A program made the translations under genes and the position numbers. This document shows positions 9,185 through 18,768 of a DNA stretch of 64,000 nt, in pieces. The stretch covers positions 620,001-684,000 of the forward strand of contig NZ_CP041743.1 of NCBI RefSeq assembly GCF_007556815.1, given 5' to 3'. Within the stretch, counting starts at the first letter, position 1. Every line of letters begins with the position of its first letter. The notes beneath the pieces were generated by a model, which saw nothing but the letters and a program-made list of their open reading frames with translations, did not search any database and was not told the origin of the DNA. This stretch comes from Paraburkholderia megapolitana (GTDB lineage: Bacteria > Pseudomonadota > Gammaproteobacteria > Burkholderiales > Burkholderiaceae).

Positions 9185-10189
9185 ATGACACGCTCGCACA
9201 TTCCCCTTGCCTCGCTTGCTGCTGCCGCTTTGTTTGTTTTTTTCACCGCCGTCGTACCGCATGCCGCCCAGGCGCAAGGCAACGATGCTGCGATCCCCTC
9301 GCTCAAAGGAAAACGCATCGGCATCACCGTGGCCGGCACCGATCACTACTGGGACCTGAAGGCATATCAAGGCGCAGTGGATGAAGTGAAACGCCTCGGC
9401 GGCACCCCGATCGCACTCGACGCAGTCCGCAACGACAACCGGCAGATCGCGCAGATCCAGACGCTGATCGCACAGAAGCCCGATGCGATCGTCGAGCAAC
9501 TCGGCACCGCGTCGGTACTCGAACCGTGGCTGCAAAAAATCCGCCAAGCCGGCATCCCGCTCTTCACGATCGATACCGCATCGCCGTCGAGCCTGAACGT
9601 CACGACCTCCGACAATTTCTTTATCGGCGAGCAGCTCGCGCTGAAGCTCGTCAACGACATTCACGGCGAGGGCAATATTCTTGTCTTCAACGGTTTCTAT
9701 GGCGTGCCGGTCTGTGCGATCCGCTATGACCAGTTGAAGGAAGTGCTGAAGTTCTACCCGAAGGTGCATATCCTCCAGCCCGAACTGCGCGATGTGATTC
9801 CGAACACCGTGCAGAGCGCCTATGCGCAGGTGAGCCAGTTGCTTGGCAAATACCCGAAAGGACAGATCGCCGCGATCTGGGCTGCCTGGGACGTGCCGCA
9901 GGTCGGCGCGACGCAGGCCGTGGACGCCGCCGGTCGCAGCGAGATCAAAACCTATGCGGTGGACGGTAGTCCCGATGTCGTGACGCTTGTCAAAGATCCG
10001 AAGTCGAGCGCGGCGGCAGTCGTCGCGCAGCAACCGGCGCTGATCGGCAAGACCGCCATCGATAACGTCGCACGCTATCTTGCCGGCGACCATACGCTCG
10101 CGCCGTACACGTATGTACCATCGCTGCTCGTCACCAAGGACAACGCGGGCACCGCGCAGCAGACGCTTGGTCAGCTTGGCGCGAAGTAA
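9185..10189 (+). CDS. Periplasmic sugar-type substrate-binding protein (RbsB-like)
   Basis: Exported binding protein of 334 aa, first gene of a complete CUT2 ABC operon. Residues 1-30 are a signal peptide ending HAAQAQG; the mature protein starts with the KRIGITVAGTDHYWDLKAYQG strand-loop seen in ribose-type binding proteins. No clear ribosome site is visible before the ATG. The stop codon is immediately followed by the ATG of the ATPase. It faces the SfnB-like operon across a 280-base intergenic region, which suggests shared regulation and that this transporter feeds those enzymes. Ligand unknown. Confidence 0.88.
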   Translation: MTRSHIPLASLAAAALFVFFTAVVPHAAQAQGNDAAIPSLKGKRIGITVAGTDHYWDLKAYQGAVDEVKRLGGTPIALDAVRNDNRQIAQIQTLIAQKPDAIVEQLGTASVLEPWLQKIRQAGIPLFTIDTASPSSLNVTTSDNFFIGEQLALKLVNDIHGEGNILVFNGFYGVPVCAIRYDQLKEVLKFYPKVHILQPELRDVIPNTVQSAYAQVSQLLGKYPKGQIAAIWAAWDVPQVGATQAVDAAGRSEIKTYAVDGSPDVVTLVKDPKSSAAAVVAQQPALIGKTAIDNVARYLAGDHTLAPYTYVPSLLVTKDNAGTAQQTLGQLGAK

Positions 10190-11755
10190 ATGAGCAAGAC
10201 GCGTCACCCGCCCGCGCTCGCCCTGCACGACATCGTCAAACACTTCGACGGTGTGCCGGCGCTGCGCGGTGCATCGCTCGAGGTCGCGCGCGGTACCGTG
10301 CACGGACTGATCGGCCAGAACGGCGCGGGCAAGTCGACGCTGATCAAGATTCTGGCGGGCATCCACACAGCGGATTCGGGCACGCTATCTATCGACGGTA
10401 TCGAGCAACCGGCGGCGACGACGCATCGCGATCGTCACGCGGCGCTCGGTTTCATTCATCAGGAGCGTCTGCTTCCGCCGACCTTCACGGTCGCCGAAGC
10501 ACTACTGCTCGGTGACGAACGCGCTGTCGGGCCGCGTGCCGCCGGTACACTGCGCCTGCTCGCGCCGCGTCGCATGCAGCGCGATGCGCGTGCTGCGCTG
10601 CTTGCACACTTCGGCGTCGAAATCGATCCGCGCCGGCTGATCGGCGACCTGAGCGTCGCGGAACAGCAGATCGTACAGATCACACGTGCACTGATGCGCG
10701 AGCCGCGCATTCTGGTTTTCGACGAACCGACCGCGGCGCTGGTCAGTCGTGAAGTCGACCGGTTGCTCGACACGATTCGCCGTCTGCGCGAGCGCGGCCT
10801 GACGATCCTGTACGTCTCGCACTATCTGAACGAGATCGCCGCAGTCTGCGATCGCGTCACCGTGCTGCGCGATGGTGTCGATGTCGAGCACGTCGACGCA
10901 CGCACCACACCGGCCGATGCACTGGTCGCCGCGATGATCGGTACGCAGCCCTCAGCGCGTGCTGCCACCGCCACGCGTCCGCCCGGCGATGTCGTGCTGC
11001 GCGTACGCGGTCTCGCCGCACCGCAACGCTTCGACGACGTGTCATTCGACCTGCGCCGCGGCGAGATAGTCGGCGTGACGGGTTTGCTCGGTTCCGGCGG
11101 CAAGAACGTCGTACGCAGCCTGTTCGGTCTGGAACGCGGTGTGCGCGGCAGTATCGAGATCGACGGTCGCGAGGTGCGGCTGCGACGGCCACTCGATGCG
11201 GTACGTGCGGGCATCGCATTCGTTCCGGAAGATCGCCGCGCGCATGGCGTCGCACCGGCGCTGTCAGTGCGCGAAAACACGACACTTGCGAGTCTCGCGC
11301 GATTTAGCCGCTTCGGTTGGCTCGCACGGCGTCGTGAGACGCAAGCGGTGCAGCAACTGATCGAAACGCTTGCAGTGCGCGCGCCAGGCATCGAGGCGCC
11401 GGTACGCACGCTGTCGGGCGGCAACCAGCAGAAGGTCGCGCTGGCAAAGTGGCTCAGTCGCGGCTCGACGCGTGCGTCCGTCGTCTATCTGCTCGACGAG
11501 CCGACGGTTGGCGTCGACGTCGGTGCGAAGGCGGAGATCTACCGGCTGCTAGATCGGCTGGCACGCGAAGGTGCTGCGGTCCTGCTGTTTTCCAGCGATC
11601 TGCTCGAACTACTCGATATCACCGACCGCGTGCTCGTGATGGCGCGCGGCCGGCTCGTCCGCGAACTGGTCTCGCGCGAGACCGACAGCCGCCAGGTGCT
11701 CGCATGGGCCGCGGGTGCACGAACTACATCGACTGACGAGGAGCTTGCCGCATGA
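10190..11755 (+). CDS. Ribose-type ABC importer ATPase (RbsA-like, duplicated)
   Basis: 521-aa double ATPase. The first cassette has Walker A GQNGAGKST near residue 43 and a diverged signature SVAEQQIVQI; the second has a degenerate Walker A (GLLGSGGKN) and the canonical signature LSGGNQQKVALAKW with Walker B YLLDEP. This asymmetry is normal for RbsA/MglA/XylG proteins. The ATG abuts the stop of the binding-protein gene and the stop overlaps the permease ATG by 4 bases, showing translational coupling. It energises import of the still unknown ligand of the operon. Confidence 0.92.
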   Translation: MSKTRHPPALALHDIVKHFDGVPALRGASLEVARGTVHGLIGQNGAGKSTLIKILAGIHTADSGTLSIDGIEQPAATTHRDRHAALGFIHQERLLPPTFTVAEALLLGDERAVGPRAAGTLRLLAPRRMQRDARAALLAHFGVEIDPRRLIGDLSVAEQQIVQITRALMREPRILVFDEPTAALVSREVDRLLDTIRRLRERGLTILYVSHYLNEIAAVCDRVTVLRDGVDVEHVDARTTPADALVAAMIGTQPSARAATATRPPGDVVLRVRGLAAPQRFDDVSFDLRRGEIVGVTGLLGSGGKNVVRSLFGLERGVRGSIEIDGREVRLRRPLDAVRAGIAFVPEDRRAHGVAPALSVRENTTLASLARFSRFGWLARRRETQAVQQLIETLAVRAPGIEAPVRTLSGGNQQKVALAKWLSRGSTRASVVYLLDEPTVGVDVGAKAEIYRLLDRLAREGAAVLLFSSDLLELLDITDRVLVMARGRLVRELVSRETDSRQVLAWAAGARTTSTDEELAA

Positions 11756-12783
11756 GCAAGGTACTCGATGCCGCGGGTACGCGCGAACGTTTGCCCGCAT
11801 CCTCGATCCGTTTCGGCGATCCGCAATGGTGGTTGCGCAGCGGCGCGGCGCTCGCGTTCGCCGCGGTGTTCGCCGGTTTCGCACTAAGTTCGCCGCTGTT
11901 TCTAACGCTCGCCAATCTGGCCAATGTGTTCCAGCAGTCGGCCGTGGTCGGAATACTCGCGCTTGGCTTGACAGTCGTGCTGATCGGCGGTGGAGCGGAC
12001 CCGATCCGCGGTGGGCTCGATCTGTCGATGGCAGCCAATCTTGGTTTGTGTGCCGCGGTCTATGCGGTCGCGCTGCGCGACGGTGCGAGTCCCGTTGTGG
12101 CGTTGCTGCTCACATTCGTCGCCGGCGCAAGCGTCGGCGCGCTCAATGCGTTCGCGGTGGTGGTGCTGCGGATCTACCCGCTGCTCGCCACGCTAACCAC
12201 GATGAATCTCTGTGCCGGCTTCGAGCTGGTGTTGACGCAGAACACGTCGGTACCGGCGGCAAGCCCGTTGCTTGCGTTCCTGCTCGACAACGGGCCGTTC
12301 GATATTCCGGTCGTGGCTTACGCGCTCGTAGTCGTCTCGGCAGCGTTCACGGTGTTGATTCACTACACACCGTTCGGCCTGCGACTGCATGCAACCGGTG
12401 CTCATCGCGACGCTGCGCGCGCCGCTGGCCTGCGTACAAACGGTTACCTCGCGGGCAGCTATGTACTGGGCGGTCTCGCAGCGGCGCTCGCCGCCCTGGT
12501 TTCATCGTCGCTGCTGAGCGGTAGCGCACCCGGTGCCGGCGAGAACCTGCTTGCGGTCGTAGCCGCAGCGTTGCTCGGTGCGGTGTTCTCGCGGCGGCTC
12601 GTGCCGACCATTCCCGGCACGTTGCTGGCGGTCCTGTTCATCGGCATGATCGGCAACGGCTTTCAACTCGACAATGTGTCGAGCTATTGGGTCAACGGTG
12701 TCGAAGGCGCGCTGATCCTGTTCGTCGTCGCCACCACTGCGTTCGTGCGGCGGCGTCATGCCGGGAGCGATGCTCATGATTGA
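11752..12783 (+). CDS. Ribose-type ABC importer permease (RbsC-like)
   Basis: 343-aa inner-membrane protein with about nine or ten hydrophobic helices and the family motif GGADPIRGGLDLSMAAN around residues 80-97, the equivalent of the GGIDLSVG loop of RbsC. The start overlaps the ATPase stop (ATGA). A second, different permease follows with an 8-base overlap, so this system probably forms a heterodimeric channel rather than the RbsC homodimer. Its N-terminal 25 residues are polar and cytoplasmic. Confidence 0.9.
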   Translation: MSKVLDAAGTRERLPASSIRFGDPQWWLRSGAALAFAAVFAGFALSSPLFLTLANLANVFQQSAVVGILALGLTVVLIGGGADPIRGGLDLSMAANLGLCAAVYAVALRDGASPVVALLLTFVAGASVGALNAFAVVVLRIYPLLATLTTMNLCAGFELVLTQNTSVPAASPLLAFLLDNGPFDIPVVAYALVVVSAAFTVLIHYTPFGLRLHATGAHRDAARAAGLRTNGYLAGSYVLGGLAAALAALVSSSLLSGSAPGAGENLLAVVAAALLGAVFSRRLVPTIPGTLLAVLFIGMIGNGFQLDNVSSYWVNGVEGALILFVVATTAFVRRRHAGSDAHD

Positions 12784-13735
12784 CACACTCGCCCGTCTGC
12801 AGCGCTTCGCGCTGGTCGGCGCACTCGCCGTCGTGATCGTCTTCTTCGCGATCTATGCGCCCGGTTTCGCGCGTGTCGACAACTTCGCCGATGTGCTGCT
12901 GAACAATTTCGCGCTGCTCGCCATCGCCGCGCTCGGCATGACGCTCGCGCTGTCGCTCGGCGCGATCGATCTGTCGCTCGGCACGTCTATCGATATCGCG
13001 AGCCTGGTATTCGTGCTGCTCAGCGCGCATCACGTCAGCGTGCTGCCGGCTGCGCTCGGTGGCCTCGGCGCGGCGCTGCTGGTCGGCGCGTTCAACGGTG
13101 TGCTGATCGCACGGCTTGGTATCGCGCCGTTTCTCGCGACGCTCGGTACGCTGTTCATCGGGCAGACTGCGCAGCAACTGGCCACCGATGGCGGCCAGCC
13201 CATCTATCTGCTGAACGTCGCGCTGCCGCCGCTGTTCAGTGCGCTCGCGCACGGCACGTTCGCCGGTCTGCCGGTGCCGCTGTGGATCGTGATCGTCCTC
13301 GCACTCGCCGTGCATGTCACGCTCGCGCATTCGGTGTTCGGCCGGCAGATCGCTGCACTCGGTGCACAGCCGGGTGTCGCGCGCTATTCCGGCTTGCCGG
13401 TAGCGGCCCTCGGTGGCGCGATCTTTGTCGCGAGTGCGTTGATCTATGGTGTGGTTGGGTTGTTGCTGTCATCGACCGTGAAGGCGTATGTGCCGCAAGC
13501 GGGCAACGCGTACCTGCTGAACGCGATCGGTGCGACGTTCATCGGGACGACGCTGTCGCCGACGCGTCGTCCCGGTGTGGCGGGTACGTTACTCGGCGTG
13601 TTGCTGCTGAGCCTCGTTGCAAATGGGCTACTGCTGATTGGCTGGAATTTCTACTGGCAGCAGGTGGCTACCGGTGCGTTGATTTTCGCGGTGCTTGCAG
13701 TGAGTTTTGCGCAGCGGCATGGGCGGTACGCATGA
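12776..13735 (+). CDS. Ribose-type ABC importer permease, second subunit
   Basis: 319-aa inner-membrane protein with the loop LSLGAIDLSLGTSIDIASL around residues 60-78, characteristic of RbsC-type permeases. Possible starts are ATG at 12758, 12770 or 12776; I prefer 12776 because a GGGAG site lies 8 bases before it. It overlaps the previous permease gene. It ends 18 bases from the convergent permease at 13754, the last gene of a second, leftward ABC operon. Confidence 0.88.
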   Translation: MIDTLARLQRFALVGALAVVIVFFAIYAPGFARVDNFADVLLNNFALLAIAALGMTLALSLGAIDLSLGTSIDIASLVFVLLSAHHVSVLPAALGGLGAALLVGAFNGVLIARLGIAPFLATLGTLFIGQTAQQLATDGGQPIYLLNVALPPLFSALAHGTFAGLPVPLWIVIVLALAVHVTLAHSVFGRQIAALGAQPGVARYSGLPVAALGGAIFVASALIYGVVGLLLSSTVKAYVPQAGNAYLLNAIGATFIGTTLSPTRRPGVAGTLLGVLLLSLVANGLLLIGWNFYWQQVATGALIFAVLAVSFAQRHGRYA

Positions 13736-13753
13736 CGCCAATCGCTCTACGTA

Positions 13754-14842
13754 TTACGTCCGCTGCGTCGTATCGCGCCCTACGCTAAACGTAAAAGCCA
13801 ACGCGCCGACCAGCAACACGCCCTTGATGAAATCCTGCATGTAGTACGGCGCGTTCAGCATCGTCAGGCCGTTGAGCAGCACACCGACGAACACCGCGCC
13901 CACCACCGTCCCGAACACATTGGGCCGTTTCGCCCCCCACACCGCGTAACCGACAAGCGCTGCCGCCACGGCGTCGAGCAACATCGAATGACCGGCGCTG
14001 ACGTCGCCGCGTCCCACGCGCGCAGCAATCAGCACACCGCCAAGCGACGCGATCACACCCGAGGCGACATACGCCGCGATCCGGTAACGCGCGGTCGGCG
14101 CACCTGCAAGCCGCGCCGCCGTTTCATTGCCACCGATCGCATAGATCACGCGGCCCCAGCGCGTCGTCTCCATCACGATGCATGCGATTACGGTCAACAC
14201 GGCGAGCAGCACGACCGGCACCGGCACGACGTCGAACAGACGTAGCCGGCCGAGCGCGAGAAACGCGTCGGGGAATGTGCCGGTCGTTTCGGTGCCATCC
14301 GGCAACACGGTACCGGTTGCGAGCGAACGACCGCCTGTTGGAATCAGTTGCAGACCGGCGAGCAGAAACAGCGTACCGAGCGTAGCAAGCTGATCGGGTA
14401 CACGCAGGCGCGTGATCAGCAACCCGTTGAAGAGACCCGCGGCCGCGCCGAGCACCACGCACGCGACAACTGCGGCCAGCGCGCTGCCATGCCAGACGAT
14501 CAGCACATAGCTCGCCGCCATCTGCGCGGATGCCGCCACGCTCCCCACCGACAGATCGAAACCGCCTGCGGCAAGCGTAATCGTCACGCCGATGCCGAGC
14601 AGCGCAACAATCGACACGGCCTGCAGAATGCTGAACAGGTTGTCGACATTGAGGAACGCAGGCTCCTTCACGGTGAACACGATGACAAGCACCGCAAGCA
14701 CGATCAGCATGCCGCTGCGTTCGAGGTATTCGCGCCATGCGAGCTTCGATCGCGCTGCGGGAACCTGCGCAGGAACAGCATCGACCGGAACGGAGTCGTG
14801 GTCCGAATGCGCTTCAGAAACGCGTGGTGAGCCGGTCTTCAT
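13754..14842 (-). CDS. Ribose-type ABC importer permease (second system)
   Basis: 362-aa inner-membrane protein with a polar N-terminal tail of about 40 residues, then eight to ten hydrophobic helices and the loop LAAGGFDLSVGSVAASA around residues 92-108. It follows its ATPase with a 4-base ATGA overlap. Unlike the convergent system it is a single permease, which may act as a homodimer. No binding protein is adjacent; the one at 3838-4923, in the desulfurisation-like operon, is the nearest unpaired candidate. Confidence 0.9.
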   Translation of the reverse strand: MKTGSPRVSEAHSDHDSVPVDAVPAQVPAARSKLAWREYLERSGMLIVLAVLVIVFTVKEPAFLNVDNLFSILQAVSIVALLGIGVTITLAAGGFDLSVGSVAASAQMAASYVLIVWHGSALAAVVACVVLGAAAGLFNGLLITRLRVPDQLATLGTLFLLAGLQLIPTGGRSLATGTVLPDGTETTGTFPDAFLALGRLRLFDVVPVPVVLLAVLTVIACIVMETTRWGRVIYAIGGNETAARLAGAPTARYRIAAYVASGVIASLGGVLIAARVGRGDVSAGHSMLLDAVAAALVGYAVWGAKRPNVFGTVVGAVFVGVLLNGLTMLNAPYYMQDFIKGVLLVGALAFTFSVGRDTTQRT

Positions 14843-16359
14843 GACAATGGGGAAAGTTCGGGTTCGAAAGAAGAGGTGTGGTCGATCGTGCCGCGATCGA
14901 AGCGCACGACGCGATCCGCGATCTCGAACGCTTCTTCGAGATCGCTGACGAAGACGAGGGTCGCGCGCTCGTGAGCCTGCGCGCGCAACGTATCGACGAT
15001 ATCGGCTCGCGCGCCCGCGTCGACGCCCTGGAACGGCTCATCGAGTAACAGCAGCCGCGCGGGTTGTGCGTGCCAGCGCGCGAGCACAACTTTTTGCTGA
15101 TTGCCGCCGGAGAGCTTCGTCAGGCGATCGGTGGGACCAGTACAGCGAATGCCGAAGCGTTCGATCGCGTCAGAGGCGGCACGCGCTTCGACTGCGCGTT
15201 GTACGCGGCCGTGCGGAAACCAGCGCGGTAGAAACGGAAAGCTGATCGTGCCCGCTATCGACGCAAACGACACGCTGTCCGCGAACAGCGACGTGCGCCA
15301 GCGGTCTTCGCCGGCGAGAAACACGCCGGCACGAATTGCGTCGGCGGGCGAGCGCGGTTGCCACGGTGCGCCGTCGAGCGACATGCGACCCGCAACGAGC
15401 CGGCCCGCTCCGAAGATCGCACGTGCCAATCGCGATTTTCCGCCGCCAACAGGCCCCGCAATCGCAACGATTTCGCCGCGGCGCACATCGAGATCGAATG
15501 GAATCGAATGCTGCGTCAACTGCACACGCTCCGCGTGAAAACCCGTTAATCCCGCATGCGCCTTAGCGATTTTGGGCGACATCGGTGTTTCGATGGAATC
15601 AGGCCCACGCACAAGATGACTGCGCAACGGCCGACCGATCATCGTCTCGACCACCGCATCGAAATCGATCGGCGGCCGCAGATCGGCAACGATGCGCCCA
15701 TCGCGAACGATCGCGACACGATCGGCGAGTCGGCGTAAATCGCCGAGCCGATGCGACACGAGCAGGATCGCGACACCTTCCGCGCGCAATGTGTCGAGCA
15801 GCGCAAACAGACGCTCGGCTTCCGGCGCAGAGAGGCTCGCAGTAGGTTCGTCGAGAATCAGCAATGCGGGCTGCGCGGCAAGCGCACGCGCGAGCGTCAC
15901 GAGTTGCTGTGCAGCAAGCGGCAGCGTAGCAAGCGGTGCGGACAGATCGACGTCCAACCCAACGCGCGCCGCCAGCGGCGCGGCACTACGCCGACGCGCA
16001 GCGGGCGTTGCGCGCCACGGCCCAGCGCCATCGCACAACCGGTCGAGCAGCAGGTTGTCCGCGATCGACAGCGACGGCACGACCGCGTCGGCAATCGACT
16101 GATGCACGGTCGCGACGCCGAGCCGCTTCGCAGCCTGCGTCGATTCGGGCATAAACGGATGCCCCGCGAGCGACAACATGCCCGCGTCGGCACGATATAC
16201 ACCGCTTAATATCTTCACGAGCGTCGACTTGCCCGCGCCGTTCGCGCCCATTAACGCAACGATCTCGCCGGCACCGATCGACAGATCGACGTGTTCGAGC
16301 GCGACCGTCGCGCCGAAGCGCTTCGATACGGCGGAAACGGCAAGAAGGGATGGTTGCAT
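14839..16359 (-). CDS. Ribose-type ABC importer ATPase (second system)
   Basis: 506-aa duplicated ATPase of RbsA type. The first cassette has Walker A GANGAGKST near residue 37, a diverged signature LPLAAQQLVTLARAL and Walker B LLILDEP; the second has GPVGGGKSRL and the canonical LSGGNQQKVVLARW with LLLLDEP. The start at 16359 (MQPSLLAV) was chosen because the next 50 codons upstream are antisense-like and family members begin here; the ribosome site is weak. About 210 bases separate it from the next gene, leaving room for its own promoter. Signature LPLAAQ rather than LSxAQ in the first cassette is mildly unusual. Confidence 0.9.
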   Translation of the reverse strand: MQPSLLAVSAVSKRFGATVALEHVDLSIGAGEIVALMGANGAGKSTLVKILSGVYRADAGMLSLAGHPFMPESTQAAKRLGVATVHQSIADAVVPSLSIADNLLLDRLCDGAGPWRATPAARRRSAAPLAARVGLDVDLSAPLATLPLAAQQLVTLARALAAQPALLILDEPTASLSAPEAERLFALLDTLRAEGVAILLVSHRLGDLRRLADRVAIVRDGRIVADLRPPIDFDAVVETMIGRPLRSHLVRGPDSIETPMSPKIAKAHAGLTGFHAERVQLTQHSIPFDLDVRRGEIVAIAGPVGGGKSRLARAIFGAGRLVAGRMSLDGAPWQPRSPADAIRAGVFLAGEDRWRTSLFADSVSFASIAGTISFPFLPRWFPHGRVQRAVEARAASDAIERFGIRCTGPTDRLTKLSGGNQQKVVLARWHAQPARLLLLDEPFQGVDAGARADIVDTLRAQAHERATLVFVSDLEEAFEIADRVVRFDRGTIDHTSSFEPELSPLS

Positions 16360-16569
16360 CGAGCAGAAACGCGAGGCGGCCGCGTCCAGGAAATGGACAG
16401 ACGAAAGGGAAAACCAAAGGGTAGACCAAAACGGACCGTCTATCCTATCCGTGCGCTTCGCCCGATTCAACCAACCGTTGCGAATATGGTTATGAGGCGC
16501 AAATCCCACTGAGGCTGTCCAGTTATCGATTGCCGATCCCCCATAGCCCGCTTTGAATCGCCCGGCGCG

Positions 16570-17505
16570 CTACCGCGAACGAGCCAGGCGATTCCCCCGC
16601 TCAGGTCTTTCCATCGCGGCAAGCCGGTCGTCGTGGGTTTTGCGCAGCACCTCGACAAACTCCTGCGTCAGGTGCGAGCGCGGCTGGTGCGGCGGATACA
16701 ACAGATAAATCGGAAACATCACCGCCGGGGAAAACGGCCGGATCGCAATGCCAGGACCGATGAAATCCTGCGCGACGATCGGATGAGCGAGCGTCACGCC
16801 CAGGCCGCAACGCACCATCTCGCAACAGATCGCCGTGTATTGCGCCTCGATTGCCATCACCCGTTCGACGCCGGCGCGCTCGAACACTTCGTCCGTTTGC
16901 GCGCGCGTGCCGTCCCCATGACAGAGCGAGACGAACGGCTCCCCTTGAAGATCCCTGGGCCTGAGCGACGCCTTCTTCGTCAGCCGATGATCCGCCGGCA
17001 GCACACAGACCGCGGCCACTCTCGATAGCAGTTCGACTTCGCTACTGGACGCTTCGCTGCGGTAAATCGCAACACCGAGATCGCAGAACTGCGAACTGGT
17101 CCAGTGATTGACGGTGCCCGACGTATTCACATGCAAAGAGACGGTGACGTCGGGATACAAGGCCTGAAAGCGCTGGATCGCATGGGGCACGAGCGTCATA
17201 CCCGCCGACGGCATCGCCGCAATGCGCAACCGCCCGGTGCCCAGGTTCTTGATTTGCGCCGCCGCGTTGGTCAATCCCTGCAGGCCCACATACGCGCGCT
17301 CCACTTCGCGGAAAAAGGCATTGCCTTCGCTGGTCGGAATCAGCCGGACGCCGCTGCGCTGAAACAGCAGCAGTCCGGTTTCGCGCTCGAGCTGCGTGAT
17401 CAGACGGCTGATATTGGGCTGCGACGTGACCAGCTCTTTGGCCGCCGCGGTCATCGAGCCGGCCAGCATCACCGCGCGAAACGCTTCTATGTGCTTCAGA
17501 TTCAT
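16570..17505 (-). CDS. LysR-family transcriptional regulator
   Basis: 311-aa LysR protein: winged helix-turn-helix in residues 1-60 (HIEAFRAVMLAGSMTAAAKELVTSQPNISRLITQLE) and a co-inducer-binding domain after residue 90. The Q-P-N-I-S-R recognition helix resembles NocR/OccR, the opine regulators. It is divergent from the binding protein of the downstream ABC/opine-oxidase-like operon with 138 bases between, so it very likely activates that operon in response to its substrate. The similarity to opine regulators fits the OoxAB-like enzymes of that operon, but the inducer is not known. Confidence 0.9.
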   Translation of the reverse strand: MNLKHIEAFRAVMLAGSMTAAAKELVTSQPNISRLITQLERETGLLLFQRSGVRLIPTSEGNAFFREVERAYVGLQGLTNAAAQIKNLGTGRLRIAAMPSAGMTLVPHAIQRFQALYPDVTVSLHVNTSGTVNHWTSSQFCDLGVAIYRSEASSSEVELLSRVAAVCVLPADHRLTKKASLRPRDLQGEPFVSLCHGDGTRAQTDEVFERAGVERVMAIEAQYTAICCEMVRCGLGVTLAHPIVAQDFIGPGIAIRPFSPAVMFPIYLLYPPHQPRSHLTQEFVEVLRKTHDDRLAAMERPERGNRLARSR

Positions 17506-17643
17506 GGCTCGAAACCCATATCACGGTTGTATAGGTAGTTATTTTATTCGTATTGGACGATATGCCTCGCGACGAACAAAATCAATTCGCGCTACCCCCA
17601 CACCGACCCAACCATCCGACCCGCCTCGTCCGGAGAACCGCAT

Positions 17644-18723
17644 ATGGAACACGCACAGCCACCGCGCCGCTCGGCGTCCTCCCGTGGGTTCTTGCGGCCG
17701 CGCGCCGTCGCGCTGGGTCTCGCAGCGACGCTGGTTGGCCCGTTGCTTGCGCAGGCCGAAACGACGCTGTACGTAGCGAACGTCGGCGGTTCGAACGAGA
17801 CCATGTACCGGCAAAAAATCATCCCGGCGTTCGAGAAAGCGCATGACGTCAAGATCGTTTACGTCGCGGGCAACTCGAGCGACACGCTGGCGAAATTGCA
17901 GGCACAGAAAGGCCATCAACAGATCAACGTCGCGGTGATGGACGATGGCCCAATGTATCAGGCGATGCAGATGGGCCTGTGCGCGAAGGTCGATGAAGCA
18001 CCGGTGATGAAAGACCTGTATCCGCTCGCGCGTCTCGGCCCGACTGCGGTCGGTGTCGGCATGGTGGCGACGGGCATCGGCTACAACGCCGAGGCGTTCA
18101 GGAAGATGGGGCTGCCCGCGCCGGACTCGTGGAACGTACTGACCGACAAACGCCTGAAGGGCAAGCTCGGTGTACCGCCGATCACCAACACGTATGGATT
18201 GCATACGCTCGTCATGCTCGCGCGGATGAACGGTGGCGGCGAAAAGAATATCGAGCCCGGTTTCACGGCGATCGCCAAGCAGATTGCTCCGAACGTTTTG
18301 TCCTGGGCACCGACACCAGGCGAGATGGACGGCCTGATGCAAAGCGGCGACGTGATCCTCGCGCCCTATGGAAGCGGCCGCGCGGTTGCACTGCAGAACA
18401 CGGGTTTCCCGCTCAAGTTCGTCTATCCGAAGGAAGGCGCGGTTGCGCTGCAGGTCGCGGCGTGCGTGGTCGCGGAGAACGCCCAGCCCGCGTTGTCGCA
18501 GCAGTTCGTCCAGTATCTCTTGAGTCCGGACGTACAGGTCACTCAGGCGCAGGCGATCGGTCTCGGCCCGGTCAACAGCACGGTCAAGCTCACGCCTGAA
18601 GTGGCGGCACGCGTGCCTTATGGCGCCAGCGAGATTGCAAAACTGGTTGCACTGGACTGGGCCACGATCAACCCGCATCGCGCCGAATGGACCGAGCGCT
18701 GGAATCGCAGCGTCGAACGTTGA
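17644..18723 (+). CDS. Periplasmic binding protein of a spermidine/opine-type ABC importer (PotD-like)
   Basis: 359-aa exported protein. A basic stretch and hydrophobic segment end at LLAQA-E near residue 38. The mature part has the type 2 binding-protein fold: an NVGGSNETMYRQKIIPAFEKAHD start and a GTGIGYN-like beta-strand region, as in PotD/PotF and the Agrobacterium opine/mannopine transport proteins. First gene of a long operon with an ATPase, two permeases and oxidoreductase genes with overlaps or short gaps. The ligand is probably a nitrogenous compound that the downstream flavoenzymes oxidise. Confidence 0.88.
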   Translation: MEHAQPPRRSASSRGFLRPRAVALGLAATLVGPLLAQAETTLYVANVGGSNETMYRQKIIPAFEKAHDVKIVYVAGNSSDTLAKLQAQKGHQQINVAVMDDGPMYQAMQMGLCAKVDEAPVMKDLYPLARLGPTAVGVGMVATGIGYNAEAFRKMGLPAPDSWNVLTDKRLKGKLGVPPITNTYGLHTLVMLARMNGGGEKNIEPGFTAIAKQIAPNVLSWAPTPGEMDGLMQSGDVILAPYGSGRAVALQNTGFPLKFVYPKEGAVALQVAACVVAENAQPALSQQFVQYLLSPDVQVTQAQAIGLGPVNSTVKLTPEVAARVPYGASEIAKLVALDWATINPHRAEWTERWNRSVER

Positions 18724-18768
18724 TCGATCGCGGGTAGAACGCACGTCGCACCTTTTTCACAGGCCCCT

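Noticed and set aside
9086..10366. Leftward open frame of 426 codons
   Set aside because: Opposite strand of the ABC binding-protein and ATPase genes; no domains.
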